From: Ascaris suum | Taxonomy: Eukaryota > Nematoda > Chromadorea > Rhabditida > Ascarididae | NCBI GenBank assembly: GCA_013433145.1 | Contig: CM024169.1 | Coordinates: 12,656,817-12,720,816 of the forward strand | Direction of reading: 5' to 3' | Length of the DNA: 64,000 nucleotides | Shown: positions 1 to 11,700 of the stretch, piece after piece | Numbering within the stretch: position 1 is the first letter of the stretch | Layout of the letters: every line of letters begins with the position of its first letter | Notes under the pieces: generated by a model | What the model saw: only the letters and a program-made list of their open reading frames with translations | What the model was told of the DNA's origin: nothing | Database searches by the model: none | Position numbers and translations under genes: made by a program

Positions 1-102
1 AGATTAATTCATGTAATCAAAACATTGACGGCGAGAAGAATCCTCGAATTTCTCATCCATTTCTCCCGATAAAATTAAATTGTTATCCATTAAATTAATT
101 TA

Positions 103-360
103 TTGTTCGATTATCAAAAAAAATTAAATTGTTATCCATGTTCGATTATTAAATTTACAATTTATTGTTCGATTAGATTATCAAAAAAAAACGCTCCCAC
201 TAGGTGGTTTGAAGTAATCGAAGAAAGCCGATGTCCATCCTATAGGAAAAAAAATGCCCCATGTTGCCTTCTTATTGGAAGTATTTCAGTACTCGTTATC
301 ATTATATTATTTTAGCGCTAATGTAAATATATAACGGAATAAATTTCATTTCATTTCATT
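103..360 (+). other. Open stretch ending in AATAAA and a TTTCA-repeat tail
   Basis: A 70-codon open frame ends at 315 in a very hydrophobic stretch (CCLLIGSISVLVIIILF then stop). An AATAAA lies at 338-343 and three TTTCA units follow. It could be the last exon of an upstream plus-strand gene with a membrane tail. It could equally be the 3' end of a truncated non-LTR retroelement, because GGAATAAAT followed by C or T and then TCATTTCA recurs near 2750. The start of the frame is itself repetitive: a 17-base phrase occurs twice between 76 and 139. I do not recognise a protein family. Confidence 0.2.
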
Positions 361-424
361 TGTCTAATTGTGTTCGTATTTTTTCCACCTCATATTTATG
401 CCCTTCGCAAATTTTAGTACAGTT

Positions 425-480
425 CCTTTATTGATTTATTGATTTATTGATTTATTGATTTTAGTACCTTTATTGATTTA
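425..480. repeat. Tandem TTGATTTA octamer repeat
   Basis: The octamer TTGATTTA repeats about four times in direct tandem and once more after a short interruption. It is non-coding. Confidence 0.7.
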
Positions 481-599
481 AAAAAAAAGTAAAGAGAATC
501 ATCTCTATGAGAGTTGCGTTTATATATGCACCTTTCAATTTTTTTCTCGGTCTTTTTTTCCTCTTTTTTTCTTTTATTTCAAAGAAATCGAATGATACA

Positions 600-1100
600 A
601 ACTGTTAACGAGTGATCTACTTAAAAGTGGTCTGTTGTGATCTAATCAGTTTTATGATCGCTGTTATCGTTGTGACCTTCATTATGTAATAAGTTATAGG
701 CTCACAGTTGTTGATCTTGATATGTTATCTCCCCCGTGTGTATTTGACCCCCCATGCCTCAGGGCCGTAGCCGAAGGTATAAATAGGCCACGGTCTTGCT
801 TGAGAGTTCAGCTGTTGTGTTCAACAGGTCATCGAGTAGCTCCCCACCCGGTCGCACAAACAAATGAAATAAATAGAATCGTTGAACAAAAACTTTCAAA
901 AATAATTTCATTATTTATAAACGATCAATTTTCTACTCGAAATTATTTCGCTAGTTGTTGTCGAAATGCTTTCAATAGAAATAAATCGAGAATTGCATCA
1001 GCCAGCATTCCTAGTGCAATATGTATCTTAAGGTTTCGGGGGGAAAAAAAAGCCGACAAATATAGAAACAAGCATAATAATGCCGCCTAACTGATGATTC
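600..1100 (+). mobile_element. Possible LTR or promoter-like relic with TATA box
   Basis: A GC-richer patch holds GTATAAATAGGCC at about 777-789, a textbook TATA box, with a C-rich segment downstream and an AATAAA near 870. A 122-codon open frame (722-1090) runs through it but looks like no protein family I know. A solo LTR of a retrotransposon would fit, but I found no matching second copy, primer-binding site or target-site duplication in the window. It could instead be a promoter. Confidence 0.22.
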
Positions 1101-1439
1101 TAGAATTAAGTTTCTAAAGATTCATTCCTTGATTTGATAGGTTTAAGGAACATCCAACCAGCCCCTTGAAATCCATGTGAATTTTGTGGTATGGATAAAT
1201 ATTCGCACTTTTGTTTCTTTCAAAAGTGATGGACTAATGTGAAGGTTGGTACAATATGGTCACATTAATATACGTGCTGATTATGCTGGTCAAATTTTAC
1301 TAAATTCTGTCTTCGGTGCTTTCCCAGCTGAAACAAATCGATAAATATATAAAATAACAAAACATATATTAGCATAGATATGAAAACCGCCGTGATATAC
1401 GTTCAAATGAAAAAATAAGCGCATTAAATGAAGAATTTC

Positions 1440-2780
1440 TCTCTAATCGAAGATATAGGACTCCAGGTGGTTTCTTTTCCTCCAACTTCCTTCACGAGCC
1501 TCGCTTTTGCGGATAAAATATCCACAAGGCAGACCCACCTGGAATTAAGATTTGCCAGATTCAAACAAATAAACAACGAAATCTAGGAATCTGACTGCAA
1601 AATACGCTACGAATGACGCAATATTTATATATTCCTTCGTTGAAACTATTATGTCCAAAAATTTTTTTCTTATTATAAGTGGCTTAGGGTGAATTCAAAA
1701 TCCAAAATTTACTTCGATGTTTCCGGAGGGATGCCAACACACGTCGGCTTTGCGAGCTTCAACCCTATTATGAGTCAAATGAACGGAAGCCTTTGAAGAA
1801 GCAATCAGCACATCAAAGAGTAAGGCACATTACTTCATTCCGGTTCGCTTCTTTCTCCGTTTAACTGGTGGTATGGTCCAAAGAGTACTCCGCCACAGAA
1901 ATCATGACATACTGGTGGAAATAGAAGGAAAATGGAATTCCTAAGAAGTGTGCTGTTGCTTTAAGTATGCTGTTAATTAGACAACGCTAATTTTTTATGT
2001 TAAACGGCATACGTTGCAGAAATCGCATCCATCCTTCCGTGTAGATTAGTCCATATTTCAACAATGAATTTTCGGAATCGGATATTTCGGGGAGCTACTC
2101 TGGCGGACCAGCTCGCCTATAAGCCTCACTTCAAGATCAGTTCCAGGCCGTTCGCCACTTGCTATTAGTACTTTTGAGGGATAAGAAATAGTATCCAGAG
2201 TTAATCACCATCCCTGGCGAGGGATCTTTTGAAATCAGTCCCATCGCAAGGCCACTATGATGTCATGTCTCTGTGAGGGATGTCAAAAAGCGGATGTTGG
2301 CTTCATGAGCTAAAAAAAATCTTCGAAAGAGTTCCGTCAAGAACATGAGGAAATTCCATCAGACAATGTGTTCGAACAAGATAGCTGAAGGAAAGCGTGA
2401 CGCATAGGTGTCAGTAGAGAAACAACAGGTGGTTGCAAAAAAGGACACCCGTATCTACCGGAAATCAAAAAACAGCGGAAAATGAGAGAGTGATGTTGAA
2501 CGAGTTCACTGCCGATATTTTACAACAAAAAAAAAAATTCGTCCATATGCAGTCAAACAGGTTCAGAGAGATGGCAAATAAACAGCTGACGTTGCAAGAA
2601 AAAAATCAGGTCGTTCTAGAATTACCCCCGCCCCCTCTTCTTAATTGAACCATTTCAACTGGAAAACATTCCGAGGAATGGGAACTTGCAAATGCAACAA
2701 TAACACGCAGTTCAATGGCGACACTTCCTTATTTCATCTCATTGTAAGAAGGAATAAATCTCATTTCACTTTTTGGAGAC
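1440..2780 (+). mobile_element. Degenerate retroelement-like region (possibly RTE-type)
   Basis: Base composition is clearly less AT-rich than the flanks, but every frame is broken by stops. The right end carries GGAATAAATCTCATTTCA (about 2750-2768), matching the ending of the 103-360 element except for one base. A shared AATAAA plus TTTCA-type tail is what 5'-truncated non-LTR retroelements look like in nematodes. No reverse transcriptase motif can be read. A 71-codon frame at 2433-2648 is probably chance. Confidence 0.28.
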
Positions 2781-5162
2781 TAACAAGAGGTAATTGCGAG
2801 TTACGATGAGACCCCACATTTCACCATTGACACCGAGTTCAGTTCACGCAAACCGGGCAAACTTTTCGCTCTCCAGATGTCGACTTTAAGTCAGATGGAC
2901 ACACGGACACATACAAATGTATGTTATCTTCACTCTTCTGTCCCCAAAAATTTTTCGAAGCACTAATAATTTGCTTTCTAATTGTCTCATCGTGCTTCAC
3001 CGAACGTTTGTCGCCGAATACACCAGTATGGATGAAGACGTCATCGAATACAGTTGACTGCGATTCACAAACCTAGAAGCTCCTGCTTCCTCTGTGCAAT
3101 TCTCTAGGTGCAAAATTGAGAGGTTTTTCTCAATTTGTTCAATTTTATCAGGTGCAAATCATCAAAAATTGTTACCTTAAAAACGCAGTAAAATATTAAC
3201 GATGAATTTTTTTTTGTAATTTTTTTCACATTGTTGCAGAGATCGCTAGAAAGTTGGACAGATCCTTGAAGGTTGCACTGATCCCGCTAGGAAACCATAC
3301 GGATCCCGCTATGAAACTATACGGACTAGACTTCATGCAAAGCGCCAGTGACTCATCACAAAGCTGAGACGAAGTTCTGAAAAGTTATGAGTATCGAACT
3401 GCAAGAATTTCATACGAAGGTCTAGGAGGTCCTCCTCCACGAACAAGGTTGGACATAAGAGGTCAGCCTATGGCGTAAAAATGCGCTCATCAAATTCCAC
3501 CACTATGTATTAAGCAAGTTTAAACGGATAGGCAAACGCCCTTGAGAGTAATCTAGAAACGAAAATGGCGTTGTGCTCCTGTTCCAGAGAGAGTAAGGTA
3601 TATTTAACAAGGAGAGGAATACCTCTTGATAACAGAGAGGTATAACATGTAACGCAACGTTGGTGATTTACGAGGGTTGAGTGATACCTGTGAAACCTAA
3701 TCGTCTTCATCTCTATCATCAAGAAAGCCATTCAGCACTGCTCTAACTGAGAATAGGATCGCAAATGAGTTTTTAAAGACGGACTTTCTGATCGTGCAAA
3801 CTTTGTTTACTTTCGTGCAAACGTGCTACCGCCATAGAAAATATAGATATAGCATCTTCTATAGAAAATGCAATATGCTATGGAACAGCAGCACATCTGA
3901 TGAGAAAATTTTTTCCGGTCACGGTCATATGACGTTACAAGAAAGATGGAAAATTTCCGGAAACCTATGAGAGTTCACATATTGAGTTCCGGTTTGTAGG
4001 TATTTGAATGAATATACAACTATAACGTTTATCAAATGTGCGCTTTTTTTGCGCTCTATTATAAAACAACCAATATTATTGCATACAAATTGAAAGACAA
4101 TCGATACAAAAAAAAAAGAAATCATATTGGCAGAAAGTTTTTTTTTTCTTTAAAAAGCAAAAGAAAGACCTCTGCAATACTACAATGTATACTTATGCGT
4201 AGATATTTGAAAATGTTATACACATCATTATCAACTTCACAAGTATATCGCATTCGTTGAGCATTGATGAAGCTCTCAAGAATTTCTCGTTTTCTTATGC
4301 ATTTTTTTTTTCATAAAATTGCAGCAGTGCTTATGAAACTGCAGAAATATTCATAAAACTGTAGCAGTATTCATAAAACTACAAAAATATTCATAGAATA
4401 GCGGTTTAACTCAATTAAAAGAATTGAAATTTTTATTAAAAATTGCAAATAAGCTAAATATCTCTCGAAAAGATAAGACTTATAATCAAGAGCTTCAATA
4501 AATGATGAAGTAAAAATGTTAAAGACACATAAGAAATAAAAAAAAATATAATAAAAATAAATAAATCGACTTTATAAAAAATAACTAAAAAAAATAGTAC
4601 AATTAAACAAATAATTATTGGAGATCTTTAATGAAAAAATTCGAAAATATGTGAGAAAAAAAAAATTCAACGGACAATATGTAGGCATAAAATTTTTGGC
4701 TAATAAAAATGTATTGAGCTTTGACGAAAAAAAAAACTTTAATAACGCAAAATCAATGAATGAAATTTTTTTTTTATTTTTTGAAATGATTTCATTGAAA
4801 ACTTGATCAAAACCTTTTCTTTGTAGGAAAATAAATTCACCTAACTCGATAGATCCATAAGGTCAAACGGAACATACTTCCTAGTAAATTAGTCATAAAT
4901 GAGCAATAAATATGTGCCAAACAATTGTTCGTATCTGAGAATAACTAAACAACAACTAGCTAGAATAGTATTTGATTTTGCATAAATGTCATTTGCATTT
5001 CTAACCTTCATGGTGACATTAAAAAGCATTCCTCATCGATGCATCGATTTGTGTTTCTTCTAAGAATTTTGACTTAGCATTCATCCGTTTCCTAGTTTCA
5101 ATGAATCCCATAGAAAATTAAGGAGGAAAAATTCCTGATTTAAAAGATCATCATTAATAATT
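2781..5162. other. Intergenic region, no gene seen
   Basis: Apart from a 20-base tandem repeat (4311-4400), this stretch holds only low-complexity A/T sequence and a GC-richer patch at 3240-3480 with a short tandem phrase (GATCCCGCTA followed by GAAAC or TGAAAC). Possible minus-strand poly(A) signals for the ADAMTS gene lie at 4773-4778 (AATAAA) and 4738-4743 (ATTAAA). I see no conserved coding sequence. Confidence 0.5.
4311..4400. repeat. 20-bp tandem repeat, about 4.5 copies
   Basis: TCATAAAACT followed by a ten-base GCAG- or ACAA-type variable half repeats at an exact 20-base period from 4311 to 4400. It is downstream of the ADAMTS stop codon. Confidence 0.75.
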
Positions 5163-6653
5163 CTACCTAACAGGTAATAAGTTCAGCTCATCCGCTTCTA
5201 ATAATCGTGCATTTGCGATTGCTGTCGAACATATAGCATTGCCATCGGAATCAATAGTTTCTGGTTTGCATTCAGAAGCCTCTGATGAACGTCCGAAACA
5301 CGGATAGCCACCATTCGAAGGTGATGGAGATGTGCATGTTCGTTTCCTGCAATTTATTTTATGATATTTCACTTCTCTATTACTTTATTGCTATCTTCTT
5401 GATGAAAAAAAGGTTATATCAGTATGAAGAATAATAGAAAATATTGTTTTTTATGTTTTTTTTAAATGAAAAAAAAATGAGTTTGAAAAAAAATTCGAAA
5501 TTGTCTTTTAAGAAACTGAGAAAAAAGTAGTAAAATTCGACTGTCGAAGCATACGATACTATCAGTTGGAAAATCCAACTACGACATAAATGATTCAGCA
5601 GTAAATAGTCTCAGAAAATTTTAGCTCTTGTTTTTCGTGAACTTTTCCACATATATAAAGAGCAATAACAATGATACATTTAAATAATACAAATCATTTA
5701 AGCAATAAATATTTTACGATAAGATGGAATCTTTTTTTAAAAACTATCCTACTATTTATAACGGTGGATCGAATTAGTTAACAAGCCTGAACTTACTAAA
5801 ACAGCTTCAAAGTTTTGTAATTCTGTATATTTCTTTTCTTCATATGTACGCATAAAGTTCCAAGAAGGCACCGTATACACAATTATCTAAGCAGGGCTTA
5901 TAAATGAATGTTCAAGTATGAATATTATTACTTAATCGGTGAAACGAATCCATTGCTCAAAGTCAACAATTCTAAATGACAAACTTACTATTTACCTGAT
6001 ACTTGGACTAATGGGAACGCTACGTCCTAAATGTAAAACACAAAGAAAAAATCCGAAAAAAAGGAAGAGCGGACAAAACGAGGATCTTCACATGATGAAA
6101 AAAAAGTTTTCGAAGCAAATCACCTGTATAGATATATTTAGATCATAAACAATACGATGACATTTAAAAAAAATGTAAAGTGCACATAAAAAGAGACAAT
6201 ATTGAGTGATGCGTTCTAGAAATACACAAGAAAAAAAAATGCTGAAATCATTCAAAAGAATTATTAAGTGTCCATTGATGTCAATATTCGAGGCGGTATA
6301 TTTTCAAGTGGGTCGACATGAGAAATAAAGCAGAGCAAAATGTGATAAAGCATGCAATCGGACTCAAAAAGCCATGCACTTGCAAACGAATAAGTTGTAG
6401 TAACACCTAGAGTAACCAACTTGATAGAAGTGATTTTAAAATTCAGTAAATCAAATATTCTTCCAATAGTATCAAAAAGAAAAGATATTTTAGATGATGA
6501 TAAATGCAACACTATGGGTGATTTTTTCTTTTGCCTATAGTAGTTTCTTATCTAATGCGTTTCACATATTGCACCTTGTTTTCGATCCGATGCCACAATT
6601 TGCGACACATGATGTCCATTCGCTCCACGATGACCACTGTCCATCAACAGATC
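5163..6653 (-). CDS. adt-1: ADAMTS exons 28-29: TSP1 repeat 14 and C-terminus
   Basis: Exon 6575-6653 encodes GQWSSWSEWTSCVANCGIG and has an atypical TTTAAG acceptor. Exon 5163-5346 continues RKRTCTSPSPSNGGYPCFG, EASEC and NAIC, and ends ARLLEADELNLLPVR plus a TAG stop. No PLAC or GON domain follows. A weak GTTAGG donor overlaps the last codons, so a further downstream exon is possible, but nothing TSP1-like exists between 1 and 5162. Confidence 0.82.
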
Positions 6654-8699
6654 CTTAAATACCTTTCGATGAGGTAAACTTTTGAGGTTTATCTAGGCTA
6701 ATGAATTATAGACGACTTGAAAAAATTGCTCAAATTGTATTCGCGCATCGAAGTTGACCTTACATCTTTTGCATAATCAAATTTTTACGGTATGATTTGA
6801 TTGTAGGGATGGATTAAAGCATTTTATTCATCAACTATAAGATTCAAACAGTGAGTTTTCGCAAAAATATCCCCCTTTACAGTGTTGAAAAATTCAGTCA
6901 AATGTGAAATATAATGCATAACGTCATTACGAATTCAGCTTTTTTTTCGCGTAACTGGGCGATCCCTTTCAAAAAAAAGCAGCGCTTCTTAGCTCTTTAT
7001 CCTCCTCTCCCTCCCTCTTCCCCGAGTCGAAAGCAAGGCGTGAGTGCCAGAAAGTTTGCCAAAAACAGCATCGCCAGAAAAATGGTTCTTTAATTTTAGA
7101 AGGAATTCGTAGAAGCATATGATGTACTGCTCGGGAGTTCTCTGTTGCAAAATTTCAAAAAAAAAAGCGGAACATCTTAGTATTGCAGGTAAATAAATAC
7201 CTTTGCAAAAATCAGTCCTGCAAATAGACGTCATATATGCTAGACCATAACAAGGTTCACCACGTGCAACCGGTTTTGGCTTATTGCATAATCGATGACG
7301 TGATTGGAATGCGAAACCACAAGGTGCCGAACAATCGGTCCATGATGACCATTCTGCCCAACCACCATTCACTGCTGAAATTGGTGCAATGCTAGCATGC
7401 AAGAGTGCTGTCAAGCATGCATCATTATGCAGACTATGCATATTAAAACACCCGTAAGGTGCCGATCTCGTCTTCTTTTCGAAATAGTTGAACTACGAAG
7501 TACACTCTTCTGTTCAGAAATGCTCTAAAATTACATAGATCTTTCATTGTATAATTTCGATGATGGTACTTTATCTATTTTAGTTCGCCGAGAATACTCA
7601 TATCCAACGAAAGGGGAAATTGCGATGCTGGTAGTGAAAAAAAAAAGAACTTAAGTTGTAATGAATATCATGCCTCATGCAGATGAATTAAAAATGGACA
7701 AATTAAAACGACAAAGTAAAATTATAAATGCGAATAAATGGACAAAACAAAGAACATAAAAGCGAATAAAAAAAATTTATTAAAAGGATGGAAAGAAAAC
7801 TCACATTTTAAGCAAAGTGAAGGATCGCCGCAAGGTAAAAGTTCGAAGTCGGAGCCAAAACACGGTGCACCACCATTGGCAGGTGCTGGATTTGAACAGA
7901 ATCTAGAAGCCGATGAAATATCGGTTATTTTTGATAACAGATAAGGTTTATCCCTTGTCAGTATTCAAGACTAACTGCGGTCTCAACTGGAGATCTGAAG
8001 ACAAGAAGGGGAAGGATAGAGAAGTGTCTAGGCGAAAGATTCTCTCCTCTTATGATATTTTTCGATCTTATTAAGGTTTAAGCTTCAAATTAATCCACAA
8101 TTTGCGATTAACCATCCTCCAGCTAGAATGAGGCGAAGTGGAGTGATAATGACTAAGCCGTTACTTAGGGACGATTTCATCTTTTAAAAATTCAGATAAT
8201 CTAAACGTCCAACAACGGTCATAGATTTTTCGATGAAAAATGACTTATTTGATAATTTGAAAACCTTCCTAACATTGTTCGATGTAGTTCTTGATGGCTC
8301 AATCCATATAAAACAGCTGTAAAATTCATAAAAAACATTAAGTTTATGAAGATATAAGGGCCGATGGATTGTACCGGATGCTTCTTATGCTTATCATATA
8401 TATCTTCTCTTATGATAATCGCAGAAAAAAATTGCCACTTCAAATCTTAACAAAATGTACAACATTGTGCATTTGTATATGAAATAAAATGAATGTAAAA
8501 TTTATAATTAACACCTTGTCCTGGATTTGTGTCCATTAACACAATTATCCGTGCAATCCGACCATTCTGTCCATTCGCTCCAACCGCCATTAATTGCTGC
8601 TCCCACACAGGAGATATTCGGTGTACATACGCGTTGATCAAATGAATAACCGATACAATACGATCCCCTAAATATTCTTCTATAGTAATAGATACAATG

Positions 8700-8775
<76 letters not shown>

Positions 8776-11700
8776 ATGGTTTTGAGAAAAAACCTTGTTA
8801 TCATATCAAAACAAACTTTTTCACACCATAGAAGTAGAAGCTGATAAGTGAGGAATAAAGAAGACGATGGGAAATTCTATGAAGGCGGCACTGGATATAA
8901 AAACGTAATAACGAAGTATAAATCTGAACAATATCCTTTACGGCCAAGTAGTAAGAAAACACTCAAGAATCGAATGACAAAAAGCGCTTAATGTGCTTTT
9001 TTAGTTATGCTTAAGCAAAATGGTTCAAGACATTGCATAAAAGATCATGACTGTGCATTAAATGATAGCGAGGAATCAAAAATTTATGAAATCGCTAACA
9101 ATATATTGATCAACGCCGTTTTCACGTGAAAATATTACAAGTTTTGCTAGCAACATTAAAGTGTACTTTATGGTCAGTGTAAGCTATCAGAACTTGTTGC
9201 TAAAGAGGGAGAATTTCTGAAATATGCATGAAATAAATCCACTGAAACGCCGTATATATAATGAACCTCAGATGACTACTGTTCTTTTTTCTCAGAAATA
9301 TATATTATTTTGAATAGGGCCGTAGTTTGGACATTTCCGGAAGTTTAAACAGCGGCGAACTTATTTGGGAATGAGAAAACAGGACCACCCTTTAGATGTC
9401 CTTGATGAGCAGCATTAGCACTAAAAATTGCTCCTATTCTTAGAGGAACTTATGAAGAAGAGAGAGTAAGAGATAGTAAGTAAGGCGCTTATTCAAAATG
9501 GAGTGCTATTTAGAAATGGCTGTAGAAAATACGCACAGCCCCAAGAAAAACAATACTCAATAATCAAAGGAAAGTAGGAAGAGAGAAATAATTCAAAAGA
9601 AACCTATTAGATGGAACAGGATTCGAGCACATTCTATTGCGAACCTGATGACCATTCGATCCACAATCTCGAGAACATCTACTCCATGCGTTCCACTCTG
9701 ACCATTCGCCATTCTCCGATACTAAATTCTAATAGACAGCAAAAAAACGTTGTGTCGAAGAATCAGTTCTAGTAAATGTTTTTGAAACAATTTTTCTCCA
9801 AAGGTACTGTGAGAAGGAGATTGGTCGATTAATCCAATGAAAATCACTAAGAGCAGACTGTAAAACCATCTTTGAGGGGTAGAATTCGCTACTATTTGCT
9901 GTTGGTTCAACGCGAAACAAAATTTCCACAATAAGGGAACTCGTGAAAACCCATACACTTGAGTCACTAACAGCGATTATTCACTGAAGAAAATATTCCA
10001 CACAGATTAATTTGCCGGACAAAAATGAGAAGAAAAAATCGTAGAAAAGCGATAATGAACATTCTTACAACATGATGTTGGAACACAAGGCCTTTGTTCA
10101 ATAATCGATCCCGTGCAGAATCCCTGAATAGCAGGATCGAAAATCTCACAATAACGCCTACGAAATTGATTCATCGTGAAGCAACTGCATTGTGACCATG
10201 CGCTCCACTCACTCCACCTCGGTTCTAAAACTATATATATTGCTGCATCCCACTAAAAAAACTTTGGATTCGAGTTTATGACTCCATTATCTCTAAAGAA
10301 GGCTAAAATTGAAAACCAGCTTTATAAGGATGATTTCGACAGTTATAAAGCATCCTCTAACGAAAAAAATACAAGCCTAATTTAAGTGTCACATGAAAAA
10401 AAAGTAGATAAGGCAACGAGTGTTCCAATGGGTCGATATTATCGAAAAAATCAGCTTAATACTAAAAGTAAACTATCATTAAAAGTAACTTTTTTTTTCC
10501 ATACTGAAAATTAATTAAATTCAAGAGATCATATGAGAAAGATATATCTAAGCGACTAACTTTGCCCAGCAACAACGGGTAGCGTTCTTTCCGGTAAAAT
10601 GAGACAAGGAGGATTTCGACATGGACGTTGCTCATAACTGAAACCATCACAGAGGAATACGAACGCAGCTTTACATTTACGATGACGAGATTGTCGACCA
10701 TCACCACAAGATGTCGAACATGACGTCCATTGACCCCATTCAGCCCACATCGACACTGAATGAAATTTTATTTGCTTAACTCAGATAGTTTTATTTAAAA
10801 AGTCATTTTATTCATCGAAATATTATAATTTATGCATGAAATTATTGTCACTAAGTGTTCCACACTTCCTCATAAGAACGTAAGAACGTTACTTAAAATA
10901 TGCGAGTGTAATAACTATTGTTCCATTCAAATTCTAAGAATTGTATGCGAATATCTCTTTTTGGTAAAAAGTTTTTAGGAATTTGATTGTAGCCGTGATT
11001 CTGAAAGGAAGTTTCTTCGTGGATGATTAATTATCGACCTAATTCGGAGATTGACGTATAGTCAAAGAATTTCAATTTTTGACCCGGAAAACTCGAAACC
11101 TTTCAGAGGCGAGAGGTGGAGAAACCCAACTTGTAAGACGAATACCTTAAGAAAATCTTTCAAAATGATACCATCCATCACAACGGATTCGGCATTCTAA
11201 TATTGTTTAATAAATCAGTGGAAAAATTTCATGGTGAACATTTCGTGTATAAAGAACGAAAACAAATGCCCTAAGGCTATTAGCAAGATTCATATTTATT
11301 GCATAAATTAAAGTCACAAATTTTGTATTCCATAAAAAGAGAATGCAAAAAAAAAAATGTTTTCTTAAAATTCTTACCTTCTCCACAATTTTGCTCATGA
11401 CATACTTCAATTTCGATAGCAGATCCATCATGGGAACAATCATCTCCATTACGACACGTTCGAACTCTATAATCCAGGAATTGATTAATTAGATATTCAA
11501 GTGGAAAATTTCAGTTTTATATTATATCATAACAACGATATGTTTGAATGTACCTGAGCGTACGCATATGCGTGCCTATTTGTTTGCCATTGAAGTGCTT
11601 TCAGTGCTGGAATCATTAAAAATGAAAGTAATGAGATTTTGTGGGTATAACATGTATCACAAGTTGATTCGCCTATGCGTTTCGCAACGGTTCGTTGACT

